Shown: positions 35,987 through 42,792 of the stretch, piece by piece | Layout: the number at the start of each line of letters is the position of its first letter | How positions within the stretch are numbered: position 1 is the stretch's first letter | DNA from: Proteobacteria bacterium ST_bin12 | Lineage (GTDB): Bacteria; Pseudomonadota; Gammaproteobacteria; Burkholderiales; Methylophilaceae | Assembly: GCA_002083635.1 (NCBI GenBank) | Contig: MSXP01000004.1 | Coordinates: 124,001 to 188,000, forward strand | Reading direction: 5' to 3' | DNA length: 64,000 nt | Position numbers and translations under genes: made by a program | The notes under the pieces: generated by a model | What the model saw: the letters and a program-made list of their open reading frames with translations, nothing else | What the model was told of the DNA's origin: nothing | The model's database searches: none

Positions 35987-36511
35987 ATGGAGTTATCTCA
36001 AATAGTTATTGGCGTGGTTGGAATTTCACTTTACTGGCTTTTAATCAAATTTATGACTAATCATAAAAATGTACTAGCTAAGCCTGAAGATGAGCAGAGA
36101 AAGTTAAAAAAACAACTGTATTGGGGTTTTGCCTTTATTTTTGTGTTTTATTTGGGCTCTCAATTACTCATTAACAGTAAAACAACTGGCTGGGTGCCAT
36201 GGTTGGTGGTTGGCTGTTATTTTCTGTTGTGGGGCATAGGTGGCTATTTAATCTGGCAGGCTTATCGTCTCGGAATTAAAAAAGAAATCGCTTTAGTCAA
36301 AAAATCGAATGGTCAGTTATTTACCAACCCACATAAATTTATTCGTACTATCGCAATTATTAATTTACTAACTGGTTTATCAATTTGGGTGCTGGCTATT
36401 GCCATTCCTATATTCAAAATCAAGCTCGCCACATGGGCTCCATTTATTGTTGTTATTTCTAGCCTTAAGCAAATAGTGTTTAGTAGGTTTGAGAAAAATG
36501 ATGCAACCTAA
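35987..36511 (+). CDS. Cassette 6: four-helix membrane protein
   Basis: A 174-aa protein with predicted membrane helices at about 4-22, 44-62, 70-90 and 118-160 (possibly two) and Lys/Arg-rich loops such as KPEDEQRKLKKQL. No family is recognised. The stop codon overlaps the attC inverse core. Confidence 0.7.
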   Translation: MELSQIVIGVVGISLYWLLIKFMTNHKNVLAKPEDEQRKLKKQLYWGFAFIFVFYLGSQLLINSKTTGWVPWLVVGCYFLLWGIGGYLIWQAYRLGIKKEIALVKKSNGQLFTNPHKFIRTIAIINLLTGLSIWVLAIAIPIFKIKLATWAPFIVVISSLKQIVFSRFEKNDAT

Positions 36512-36565
36512 CCCATCATTCAAGCGGGACTTGCTAAAGCCAGCCCCTTAATTCAAACGTTAGGC
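36506..36565 (+). repeat. attC6
   Basis: 60-bp site from ACCTAAC (36506-36512) to GTTAGGC (36559-36565), nearly the same as attC5. The inverse core complements the start of cassette 6 (TTAGGT at 35976). Confidence 0.93.
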
Positions 36566-36571
36566 GCACAA

Positions 36572-36736
36572 ATGATTGAAGATGTAGTTGAAATTGCCGT
36601 CGCAGCATCAACTGACATAGCCCTCGATAAGGCCGAAAAGAGTCATCGTTCAGCTCGTATCGTGCGAGCAATTATTGGGCTGTTATTTTTCGCCTCAATT
36701 GCTGCTTTAATTTATATAACTTTTAAATATTCATAA
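36572..36736 (+). CDS. Cassette 7: 54-aa tail-anchored-type membrane protein
   Basis: A short frame directly after a cassette boundary: amphipathic N-terminus (MIEDVVEIAVAASTDIALDKA), a basic stretch HRSARIVR, then one membrane helix (about 33-50) and FKYS at the end. The position 6 bases after the core, in the cassette orientation, makes it credible despite its size. No family is recognised; the layout would allow insertion by its C-terminal helix. Confidence 0.6.
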   Translation: MIEDVVEIAVAASTDIALDKAEKSHRSARIVRAIIGLLFFASIAALIYITFKYS

Positions 36737-36776
36737 TGTTTCTGTCGCTATTCATGCACCCCATTTCATGGTTAAT

Positions 36777-36819
36777 ACCTAATCCATGCTTCAAGCGGGA
36801 CTAACAAAACCTGCCCGTA
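36777..36819 (+). repeat. Truncated attC lacking its right core
   Basis: Starts like an attC (ACCTAAT, then CCATGC and TCAAGCGGGACT) but the right arm breaks off at CTGCCCGTA, where the repeated 305-bp module begins. No GTTRRRY core follows. The left half of an attC has been joined to the module. Confidence 0.75.
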
Positions 36820-37124
36820 ACCTACCTAATTGCTGTTATTAGTACCTGTGTTACTGGGCGTCGGTACTTTCTCGCTAGTCACCCTTTTCGTTCTTATGTG
36901 TCCTTTATATCTAGTCTAAATGGCGCTGGCTGGCTGCGCCGCCATGCACCGCTGGCGCGTGCGCGTGGCGTTGCAACCATCCACCCCATCAATTCTCTAA
37001 ATTCGGTCTATAGAGCGCGAACTGTCCTTGGCTAAGCACGTATCATTACTCACACGAAGTTATCACTTTAGAGCACGTCAGGGCGCTGTCTACATGCGCA
37101 CCTTCTGCGCATCAAATGCCTAAC
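36820..37124 (+). repeat. Non-coding cassette module, copy B
   Basis: Second copy of the 305-bp module (295 of 305 positions the same as copy A). Here its left edge abuts a truncated attC and its right edge is the inverse core of a normal-length attC. As in copy A, no reading frame above 30 codons is shared. The complete identity of the first 164 bases contrasts with ten changes in the rest. Confidence 0.9.
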
Positions 37125-37176
37125 CTTACGTTGAAGAGTGCTTGCCCTAGGCAAGCGTCTGCAACTCAGGTTAGAA
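37118..37176 (+). repeat. attC after module copy B
   Basis: 59-bp site from GCCTAAC (37118-37124) to GTTAGAA (37170-37176), with a strong imperfect palindrome centred on TTGCCCTAGGCAA. Arms differ from the main attC family of this array, so this cassette probably came from elsewhere. Its inverse core complements TTAGGC at 36560, so cassette 7 and copy B may now move as one unit. Confidence 0.82.
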
Positions 37177-37234
37177 TCCAATCCATGCAATATCTATTAC
37201 CTTCTGGGGCAAGCCCCTTAACTCTACGTTAGGC
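37175..37234 (+). repeat. attC of an empty cassette
   Basis: A second attC-like site follows at once, with a weak inverse core (ATCCAAT) and a normal right half GGGGCAAGCCCCTTAACTC ending in GTTAGGC (37228-37234). The cassette 37171-37228 is only 58 bp and is nothing but attC. Confidence 0.65.
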
Positions 37235-37243
37235 ATTAACAAC

Positions 37244-37576
37244 GTGCATCCAAAGATTTGCCCCACAGAGCCGTTATCACAGGTCGTGTTCATCCATGAC
37301 TACTTCCAGCTAGTGTTTCAGAACGCTGGCTTTAGCATCTATAACCCAAGCGAGCTCATACAGAGTGGCACTTCGCTATCAAGAGGTCAGCCAGGTTTCT
37401 GCGATGGTTTAGTGAACCTTATTGGTCAGCCACTCATTTCTGCATCGGCTAGCCCTACGCTATCGCTTACGTTTCAAGGCGGTGCATTGGTGGTAGTGGC
37501 GCGGTCTGGTGCTGGCCCCGAAGCATGGCAATACAACTCACTAGGCGGGCCAATCGTCGTTGAGCAAAATGCCTAA
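37244..37576 (+). CDS. Cassette 9: 110-aa protein of unknown function
   Basis: A soluble 110-aa protein starting at GTG 37244 (MHPKICPTEPLSQVVFIHDY), with a Gly/Ser/Ala-rich second half and no membrane segment. It ends in VVEQNA at the attC inverse core, whose TAA serves as the stop. I recognise no named family; the body has a plausible alpha/beta composition. Its attC is longer and GC-rich, unlike its neighbours, which points to a separate origin. Confidence 0.65.
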   Translation: MHPKICPTEPLSQVVFIHDYFQLVFQNAGFSIYNPSELIQSGTSLSRGQPGFCDGLVNLIGQPLISASASPTLSLTFQGGALVVVARSGAGPEAWQYNSLGGPIVVEQNA

Positions 37577-37648
37577 CACTGCGCTCCAGCCGACCGGCTA
37601 CACCGGGCTTCGCCCGCTTTCGCCGTCGGCTGAGCTTGAACGTTAGGC
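37571..37648 (+). repeat. attC9, long GC-rich type
   Basis: 78-bp site from GCCTAAC (37571-37577) to GTTAGGC (37642-37648), with long complementary arms (CCGACCGGC... and GCCGTCGGC) that differ from the 58-60 bp sites of the array. Confidence 0.88.
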
Positions 37649-37653
37649 ATTCA

Positions 37654-37884
37654 ATGGAAAATTTCTTATTGCTTCCGCTTAAAATTCTTCTAGGTTTCAT
37701 CGCGGGAATAATTGGCTACAACTTCCTACGATGGTTAGTAGATAAACTTAGCTTTGGTAAAGCTACTGAAAAGTTTGATGCAAGCAAGAAACACTGGATG
37801 CTTGGTCAATTTGGGCAGTTCATATTTATGGTAGGCTTTCTCGCACTAATTAACCTTATTGCTTACTTTTCAAGGCAGTTATGA
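37654..37884 (+). CDS. Cassette 10: two-helix membrane protein
   Basis: A 76-aa protein (MENFLLLPLKILLGF) with membrane helices at about 4-24 and 50-71 and a charged loop containing FGKATEKFDASKKHW. I chose ATG 37654; an upstream TTG would read through the attC core and is unlikely. No family is recognised. Confidence 0.68.
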   Translation: MENFLLLPLKILLGFIAGIIGYNFLRWLVDKLSFGKATEKFDASKKHWMLGQFGQFIFMVGFLALINLIAYFSRQL

Positions 37885-37914
37885 GCGTTTCCTTTACATC
37901 TATTACTAGGCATC

Positions 37915-37973
37915 GCCTAACCCATCCATCAAGCGGGACGCGTTAAAGCAAGCCCATTAATTTAAAGTTGCAA
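37915..37973 (+). repeat. Degenerate attC at the end of the array
   Basis: Starts with a good inverse core GCCTAAC (37915-37921) and arm TCAAGCGGGACGCG, but the right core has decayed to GTTGCAA. It marks the last recognisable boundary of the array. Confidence 0.75.
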
Positions 37974-37980
37974 AAACATC

Positions 37981-38322
37981 ATGGCAAAATATTTGGTTGC
38001 TATTCACCGCTACAACGATTATGACCCGCTTACATCTGAGGACGAGGCGATGTCGCAAGATATTGACACTCTAAACGATGAAATGGCGGCGGCTGGTATT
38101 ATCATTTTTGTTGGCGGACTGCGTCCGATTAGTAGCGCAAAATCGTTGCGTTTACAAAACAATGGTGAGGTGCTTGTTTCTGATGGGCTTTATTTAAATA
38201 CTACAGAACATGTGGGCGGTTTTTGGGTGCTAGAAGTGGTTAACTTAGAGGAAGCGTTAGCATGGGCGCGCAAGGCTGCAATCGCTTGTCGTGCATCAGT
38301 AGAGGTGCGCCCATTTCATTAG
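37981..38322 (+). CDS. YCII/DGPF-domain protein
   Basis: A 113-aa ferredoxin-like-fold protein of the YCII-related group: MAKYLVAIHRYND at the start and the SDGLYLNTTEHVGGFWVLEV segment with EALAWARKAA, which correspond to the family's GP...E..GG pattern. Functions in the family are mostly unknown; some members are degradation-pathway hydrolases or sigma-factor companions. It follows the degenerate attC by 7 bases and has no attC of its own, so it is either a fixed last cassette or a chromosomal gene. Confidence 0.78.
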   Translation: MAKYLVAIHRYNDYDPLTSEDEAMSQDIDTLNDEMAAAGIIIFVGGLRPISSAKSLRLQNNGEVLVSDGLYLNTTEHVGGFWVLEVVNLEEALAWARKAAIACRASVEVRPFH

Positions 38323-38421
38323 CCGCAACTAGCTGATCCAGTTAAGTTTGCTGGCTTTTTCTCACAGCCCTACACCGTTAAATTGGGCGGCAAGCGCAAA
38401 TGCGCTTAACTTATTAAAGCT

Positions 38422-38835
38422 TTAAACACCCGCTTTGTTGGTTAACTTATTCCACCCTACAATGCCCGCTTTCATTACGCGCGCATCTTTATAGCCCGCT
38501 TCAATTGCGCGCTCTGCTGCCGCGTGTGATGCTTGGCAATAGCTGTTGTAGCAATAAAAAACCAAGGTGGTATTTTTGTCTGCTGGCAATTCGCTTAACG
38601 CGTATTTATTGTATGAAGTGAGCAAGATTGCGCTTGGCACCACGCCTGCATCCTCACGCGCGTTTTCGTTATTCGCATCGATAATCGCCACATTTTTGGC
38701 TTTGCTATCCACAAACTGTTTGACTTCATTCACCGAAATTTCTTTCACCGCATCCGCTGCATGTGCAACACTAGCAAAAGATAATATAGCAAAAAGCATT
38801 ACACTTAAAAAATGTGTATTGAAAAATTGTTTCAT
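38422..38835 (-). CDS. Periplasmic rhodanese-like domain protein
   Basis: A 137-aa protein with a cleavable signal peptide (cut near AHA-AD, residue 27) and a single rhodanese domain. The active-site loop is FYCYNSYCQASHAAA with Cys95 in the catalytic position and a second cysteine, Cys100, in the loop. Such exported rhodaneses move sulfur or act in redox handling. It stands alone, divergent from dhaL. Confidence 0.85.
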   Translation of the reverse strand: MKQFFNTHFLSVMLFAILSFASVAHAADAVKEISVNEVKQFVDSKAKNVAIIDANNENAREDAGVVPSAILLTSYNKYALSELPADKNTTLVFYCYNSYCQASHAAAERAIEAGYKDARVMKAGIVGWNKLTNKAGV

Positions 38836-38961
38836 ACAACCTCCTAAAAAAGTTACTAATATTCTGACTGAATCTTGAGTAAATAGTTACAGTTAGTCGG
38901 CAGATTTTGCGTAAACTGACAAGAAAATACGTTTTAAAAATCGGCCATTTAGTTTTAAACT

Positions 38962-39597
38962 ATGAGCATGAACACTGCATTTATTTTATCCGCCAGCCTC
39001 GCCATTCACGCCGCAATCGTCGCCAACGAATCGGAAATCGAATCGCTAGACCGCGCGATTGGCGATGGCGACCATTACATTAACATGAAGCGCGGCACCG
39101 AAATCATCGCTGGCATGTATAACGAATTGCTGCCTTTGCCTGCGGATGAAGCGCTCAACAAAATCGGCATGAAATTATTAAGCACCATTGGCGGCGCTTC
39201 TGGACCATTATTCGCCAGCTTTTTTATGGCGATGGCGAAAACGATTAAACAAAATGGCGGCAACAATCCGCTGGAAATCGCCGCTGCGTTTGCCGCTGGC
39301 GTGCAAAGTATTATGCAGCGCGGCAAAGCGGATATTGGTGAAAAAACCATGCTGGATGTGCTGATTCCTGTTTCGACCACGTTTACTTTAAGCGAGGCAG
39401 AAGGCAAAAACTTAACCGAAATTTGCAAAGCAATTAAGCTGGCGGCAGACTCGGGTTTGGAATCTACGCGCGATTTGATTGCCACCAAAGGCCGCGCAGC
39501 AGGCTTGGGCGAACGCGCAATTGGGCATTTGGACGCAGGCGCGAAAAGTTGCCAAGTGATGGTGAATACCGTGTGCGATTTGCTGATTAAAAGTTAA
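38962..39597 (+). CDS. dhaL: Dihydroxyacetone kinase subunit DhaL
   Basis: ADP/ATP-binding subunit of dihydroxyacetone kinase (211 aa, all-alpha). Magnesium-nucleotide ligands are Asp30, Asp35 and Asp37 in LDRAIGDGDHYINMKRG; TIGGASGPLFASFFM near 75 is the glycine-rich capping region. The gene order dhaL-dhaK with no dhaM in the vicinity is unlike the E. coli phosphotransferase-linked operon. Confidence 0.93.
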   Translation: MSMNTAFILSASLAIHAAIVANESEIESLDRAIGDGDHYINMKRGTEIIAGMYNELLPLPADEALNKIGMKLLSTIGGASGPLFASFFMAMAKTIKQNGGNNPLEIAAAFAAGVQSIMQRGKADIGEKTMLDVLIPVSTTFTLSEAEGKNLTEICKAIKLAADSGLESTRDLIATKGRAAGLGERAIGHLDAGAKSCQVMVNTVCDLLIKS

Positions 39598-39617
39598 CGT
39601 TTTGAGGTAAAAATCGA

Positions 39618-40631
39618 ATGAAAAAGTTTGTTAACAATGTTGAAAATGTATTACTAGAAAGCTTATCTGGCTTTGCCAGCGCGCATGAAGATTTGGTTAA
39701 TTTAGACTTAGAGCCCACTTACTTAACCCGCAAAAACTTAACACTTAAAAACGACCGAAAAAATAAAGTGGCCATTATTTCAGGTGGTGGTTCTGGGCAT
39801 GAGCCCTTGCATGCAGGTTATATCGGTTTTGGTATGTTAGATGCCGCCTGCCCAGGTCATGTGTTTACTTCGCCGACACCAGACCAAATGATTGCCGCAG
39901 CAGAGGCAGTTCATGCAGATAAAGGTGTTTTATTTATTGTGAAAAATTACGCGGGCGATGTAATGAACTTTGAAATGGCAGCAGAAATGCTACCTTTCGA
40001 AAACGCCACTGTTTTAACCAGTGACGATTGCGCAGTCATCAATAGCACTTATACCACAGGCCGTCGCGGTGTGGCTGGCACCATGATTGTCGAAAAATGT
40101 GTAGGCAGCTTGGCAGAAACTGGCGCGGATTTGCAAGCTTGCAAAACACTGGGCGATAAAGTGAATAACCGCACAGCTAGTATTGGCGTAGCATTGACCA
40201 GTTGTACCGTGCCCGCCGCTGGTCGCCCTACTTTTAATATTAGCGACACAGAAATTGAAATGGGCGTCGGTATTCACGGTGAACCCGGCCGCAAACGTGA
40301 AGCGATGCGCGAAGCAGATACGATTATTAAAGAAATGATTGATGCTATTTTGGCGGATTTTAAAGCTAGAGAGATAGAGACAAAAAGCGAAGCTCTGCTG
40401 TTGATTAACGGTTTTGGCGCAACGCCTTTAATGGAGCTTTATTTAATTTACAATGCCGCCGCGAAATTATTGGAACAAAACGGCATTAAAATCAGCCGCT
40501 CATTAGTCGGCAATTATGTGACTGCGCTTGATATGGTGGGCGCATCTATTAGCGTATGTTTGTTAGATGATGAAATCAAACAACATTGGGATAGCCCAGT
40601 GCATACCGCCGCTTTGCGCTGGGGCATGTGA
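39618..40631 (+). CDS. dhaK: Dihydroxyacetone kinase subunit DhaK
   Basis: Substrate-binding subunit, 337 aa. The covalent hemiaminal histidine is His220 in GVGIHGEPGRKR; the dihydroxyacetone-binding region ISGGGSGHEPLHAGYIG is near 54. A GAGG ribosome-binding site lies 21 bases after dhaL. Together the pair makes dihydroxyacetone phosphate; the phosphate donor is unresolved because DhaM is absent here. Confidence 0.94.
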   Translation: MKKFVNNVENVLLESLSGFASAHEDLVNLDLEPTYLTRKNLTLKNDRKNKVAIISGGGSGHEPLHAGYIGFGMLDAACPGHVFTSPTPDQMIAAAEAVHADKGVLFIVKNYAGDVMNFEMAAEMLPFENATVLTSDDCAVINSTYTTGRRGVAGTMIVEKCVGSLAETGADLQACKTLGDKVNNRTASIGVALTSCTVPAAGRPTFNISDTEIEMGVGIHGEPGRKREAMREADTIIKEMIDAILADFKAREIETKSEALLLINGFGATPLMELYLIYNAAAKLLEQNGIKISRSLVGNYVTALDMVGASISVCLLDDEIKQHWDSPVHTAALRWGM

Positions 40632-40664
40632 TTCTGATAAATATTGGGCAAAAAAAAGTGTTAA

Positions 40665-40928
40665 CTATTCTATCCAACCCGCGTTTTTATCTACCCATTT
40701 CAAGCTGACCCAATACCAAATCGTCGTCGGGATCATAATGGCGACCCAACTCCAATCGTCAATTAAAAACAATTTTGCCACAATTGTATGATTCGAAAAT
40801 TGCACCCAAGGCACGCAATACAAAGCAAAAACCACACAACTGATAACCAATATCATCGCCATTTTGCGCGTGTGTATGTTGCCATACGCTAGCGTGACCC
40901 AAAAAGGCGTTTTGTCGATTTGCTTCAT
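40665..40928 (-). CDS. Small membrane protein of unknown function
   Basis: An 87-aa protein with two predicted helices (about 22-42 and 56-76), a Trp-rich second half (LIDDWSWVAIMIPTTIWYWV) and charged ends. No family is recognised. It is convergent with dhaK (33 bases) and divergent from the YcaO gene. The hydrophobic pattern favours this frame over the overlapping one. Confidence 0.62.
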   Translation of the reverse strand: MKQIDKTPFWVTLAYGNIHTRKMAMILVISCVVFALYCVPWVQFSNHTIVAKLFLIDDWSWVAIMIPTTIWYWVSLKWVDKNAGWIE

Positions 40929-41035
40929 ATCTGCTCCATTTATTCGTCAATCCGCATATTAACTCAAACATTAATTCGGGTGCTAAAGCGCGCGCGTGAT
41001 ATTCTGTTAGGCTTATTTATTTGCCACTTAATATC

Positions 41036-42769
41036 ATGACAACAAACGAAACGTTTATTCCGAGCAAAGACGCCTCATTAGAATCATCAATCGCCACTCT
41101 GCAAGCCAAACTATTGGCACTGAACATTCATACAGAAGAAAAATCTTGGCTGAATGAGATTGAAGGCATTTGGTCTGTGCATGTGATTGATAAAGATTGC
41201 CCGCGCTTATTTACCAACGGCAAAGGCGCATCGCAATTGGCTGCCCGAGCCAGCGCGTTAGGTGAATATTTTGAGCGTTTGAGCACCAATTATTTTTGGA
41301 CGCATTTTTACCTAGGCGAAAAAGTCGCCAATCAAGATTTTGTGCATTATCCCAACGAAAAATGGGTTAAGTTAACAGGTGAAAAATGGCCAAAAGAATT
41401 ACTTACGCCAGAATTGCAACAATTTTACAACCCAGAAGGTACTTGCCCTGCCAGCAATTTAATTGATTTAAATTCTGGCAATAAAGAACGAGGTATTTGC
41501 GCGATTCCTTATACGCGTTTGCGTGATGGCAAAAGTGTGCTGTTTCCTGTCAATTTAATCGGCAACTTATATGTCAGCAACGGAATGAGCGCTGGCAATA
41601 CCATGATGGAAGCGCGTACGCAAGCATTGGCGGAAATTTTTGAGCGAGACATTAAATACAAAATTATTCGCGAAGGCATTTGCTTGCCAGATGTGCCTGA
41701 AAGAGTATTAAATCGCTATCCACGCATTGCCGCAGGCATTAAAGATTTGCGCGATGCGGGTTATGGCATTTTGGTGAAAGATGCCTCACTTGGTGGCCAA
41801 TACCCTGTCATGAATGTCACGCTGTTGCATCCAGAAGACCAAGGTTGTTTTGCCAGCTTTGGCGCACATCCACGCTTTGAAGTTGCTCTTGAGCGTGCGT
41901 TGACAGAGCTGTTACAAGGCCGCGCGATGGATAGCCTCAAAGGCTTTGTGGCGCCTGGTTTTGATATGGAAGAAATCGCTGATTCACAAAACTTAGAGAT
42001 TCATTTTGTGGATTCCAGCGGCGTGATTAGCTGGGACTTTTTACGCAGTACGCCTGATTATGCGTTTGTGGATTGGAATTTTGGCAATACGACCGAAGAA
42101 GATTACAACTGGTGCGTCAACACCATTCATAACAGCGGTCACGACATGTATATCGCCGACTTCACGCATTTAGGCGTTTACGCCTGCCGTATTTTTGTGC
42201 CGGGCATGAGCGAGATTTATCCTGTAGAAGAATTGCAATGGGAAAACAATACCGTCGGTAATCTGGTGCGCCCTTTCGCACTGCGTTTGCAAGAACTTAA
42301 CCAAGCAGAATCAGCAGAATTATTAGAAACTTTGCTGGATTTAGAATTGGCAGATGAATTACCAGTGACCACCTTAATTGGATTATGCGCAGACCCCAAC
42401 ACTACTTGGGTAGATTTACGCGCTGGCGAATTAAAAACGCTTGCCGCGCTTGCTGCTGGCGATACCGATGAGATTTTAAATGGCTGCGCATGGATTGCCC
42501 AATTTGGCGAATTACCCGAAAAACGAGCGCGTGTTTATCGCTGTATTGACAATATTGTACAACTTCAAGAGATGACAGAATCGGAAGATACCGCTGCGTT
42601 TGAAATAAATTTAAGCTTAATGTACGGCACGGAAACCTTGCAACAAGCGCACAAATTGCTGAACCGTGAAGAGCAATATTTTGGTTTAGGTTTGTTGGGT
42701 GCGAATATGGAAGGCAGTGCAATGCATCAACGTCTGCTTGAGGCTTATGGCAAAGTCTGGAAACGATAG
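41036..42769 (+). CDS. ycaO: YcaO family ATP-dependent cyclodehydratase-like protein
   Basis: A 577-aa protein of the E. coli YcaO type: the ATP-grasp-like YcaO domain (about 55-400, with ASALGEYFERLSTNYFW and EARTQALAEIFERDIKYKI carrying Mg-nucleotide glutamates) and the C-terminal extension. The E. coli protein helps RimO in beta-methylthiolation of ribosomal protein S12. No azoline-peptide gene cluster partner is nearby, so a housekeeping role is likely. I place the start at ATG 41036; a TTG five codons earlier is possible. Confidence 0.88.
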   Translation: MTTNETFIPSKDASLESSIATLQAKLLALNIHTEEKSWLNEIEGIWSVHVIDKDCPRLFTNGKGASQLAARASALGEYFERLSTNYFWTHFYLGEKVANQDFVHYPNEKWVKLTGEKWPKELLTPELQQFYNPEGTCPASNLIDLNSGNKERGICAIPYTRLRDGKSVLFPVNLIGNLYVSNGMSAGNTMMEARTQALAEIFERDIKYKIIREGICLPDVPERVLNRYPRIAAGIKDLRDAGYGILVKDASLGGQYPVMNVTLLHPEDQGCFASFGAHPRFEVALERALTELLQGRAMDSLKGFVAPGFDMEEIADSQNLEIHFVDSSGVISWDFLRSTPDYAFVDWNFGNTTEEDYNWCVNTIHNSGHDMYIADFTHLGVYACRIFVPGMSEIYPVEELQWENNTVGNLVRPFALRLQELNQAESAELLETLLDLELADELPVTTLIGLCADPNTTWVDLRAGELKTLAALAAGDTDEILNGCAWIAQFGELPEKRARVYRCIDNIVQLQEMTESEDTAAFEINLSLMYGTETLQQAHKLLNREEQYFGLGLLGANMEGSAMHQRLLEAYGKVWKR

Positions 42770-42792
42770 GCTAAATACTAGGTCAATTACTT

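Larger units (their letters stand above)
32733..37973. mobile_element. Chromosomal integron: intI, attI and about ten cassettes
   Basis: The intact IntI gene points left and the cassettes point right, separated by a promoter-containing attI region. Nine attC-type sites, a shortened one and one degenerate one follow. Five sites share the arms TCAAGCGGGA and CCCCTTAATTCAAAC almost exactly, the homogeneity expected of a resident chromosomal array rather than a clinical mobile integron. In most cassettes the attC inverse core is the exact complement of the first bases of the same cassette, as expected for a circular intermediate. No transposon ends or resistance genes are seen. Confidence 0.93.

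Noticed and set aside
34380..36565. Regular near-identical repeats could suggest a CRISPR array
   Set aside because: Units are about 58-60 bp with internal arms and GTTRRRY/RYYYAAC cores, spaced 350-600 bp apart with genes between them, next to an IntI gene. This is an integron.
35222..37124. The 305-bp repeat as an insertion sequence or group II intron
   Set aside because: No terminal inverted repeats, target duplications, transposase or intron-encoded protein, and too short for an intron with its catalytic domains.
38392..38407. Palindrome AAGCGCAAATGCGCTT after the rhodanese gene as a terminator
   Set aside because: Short stem and no T-run on the minus strand; too weak to list.
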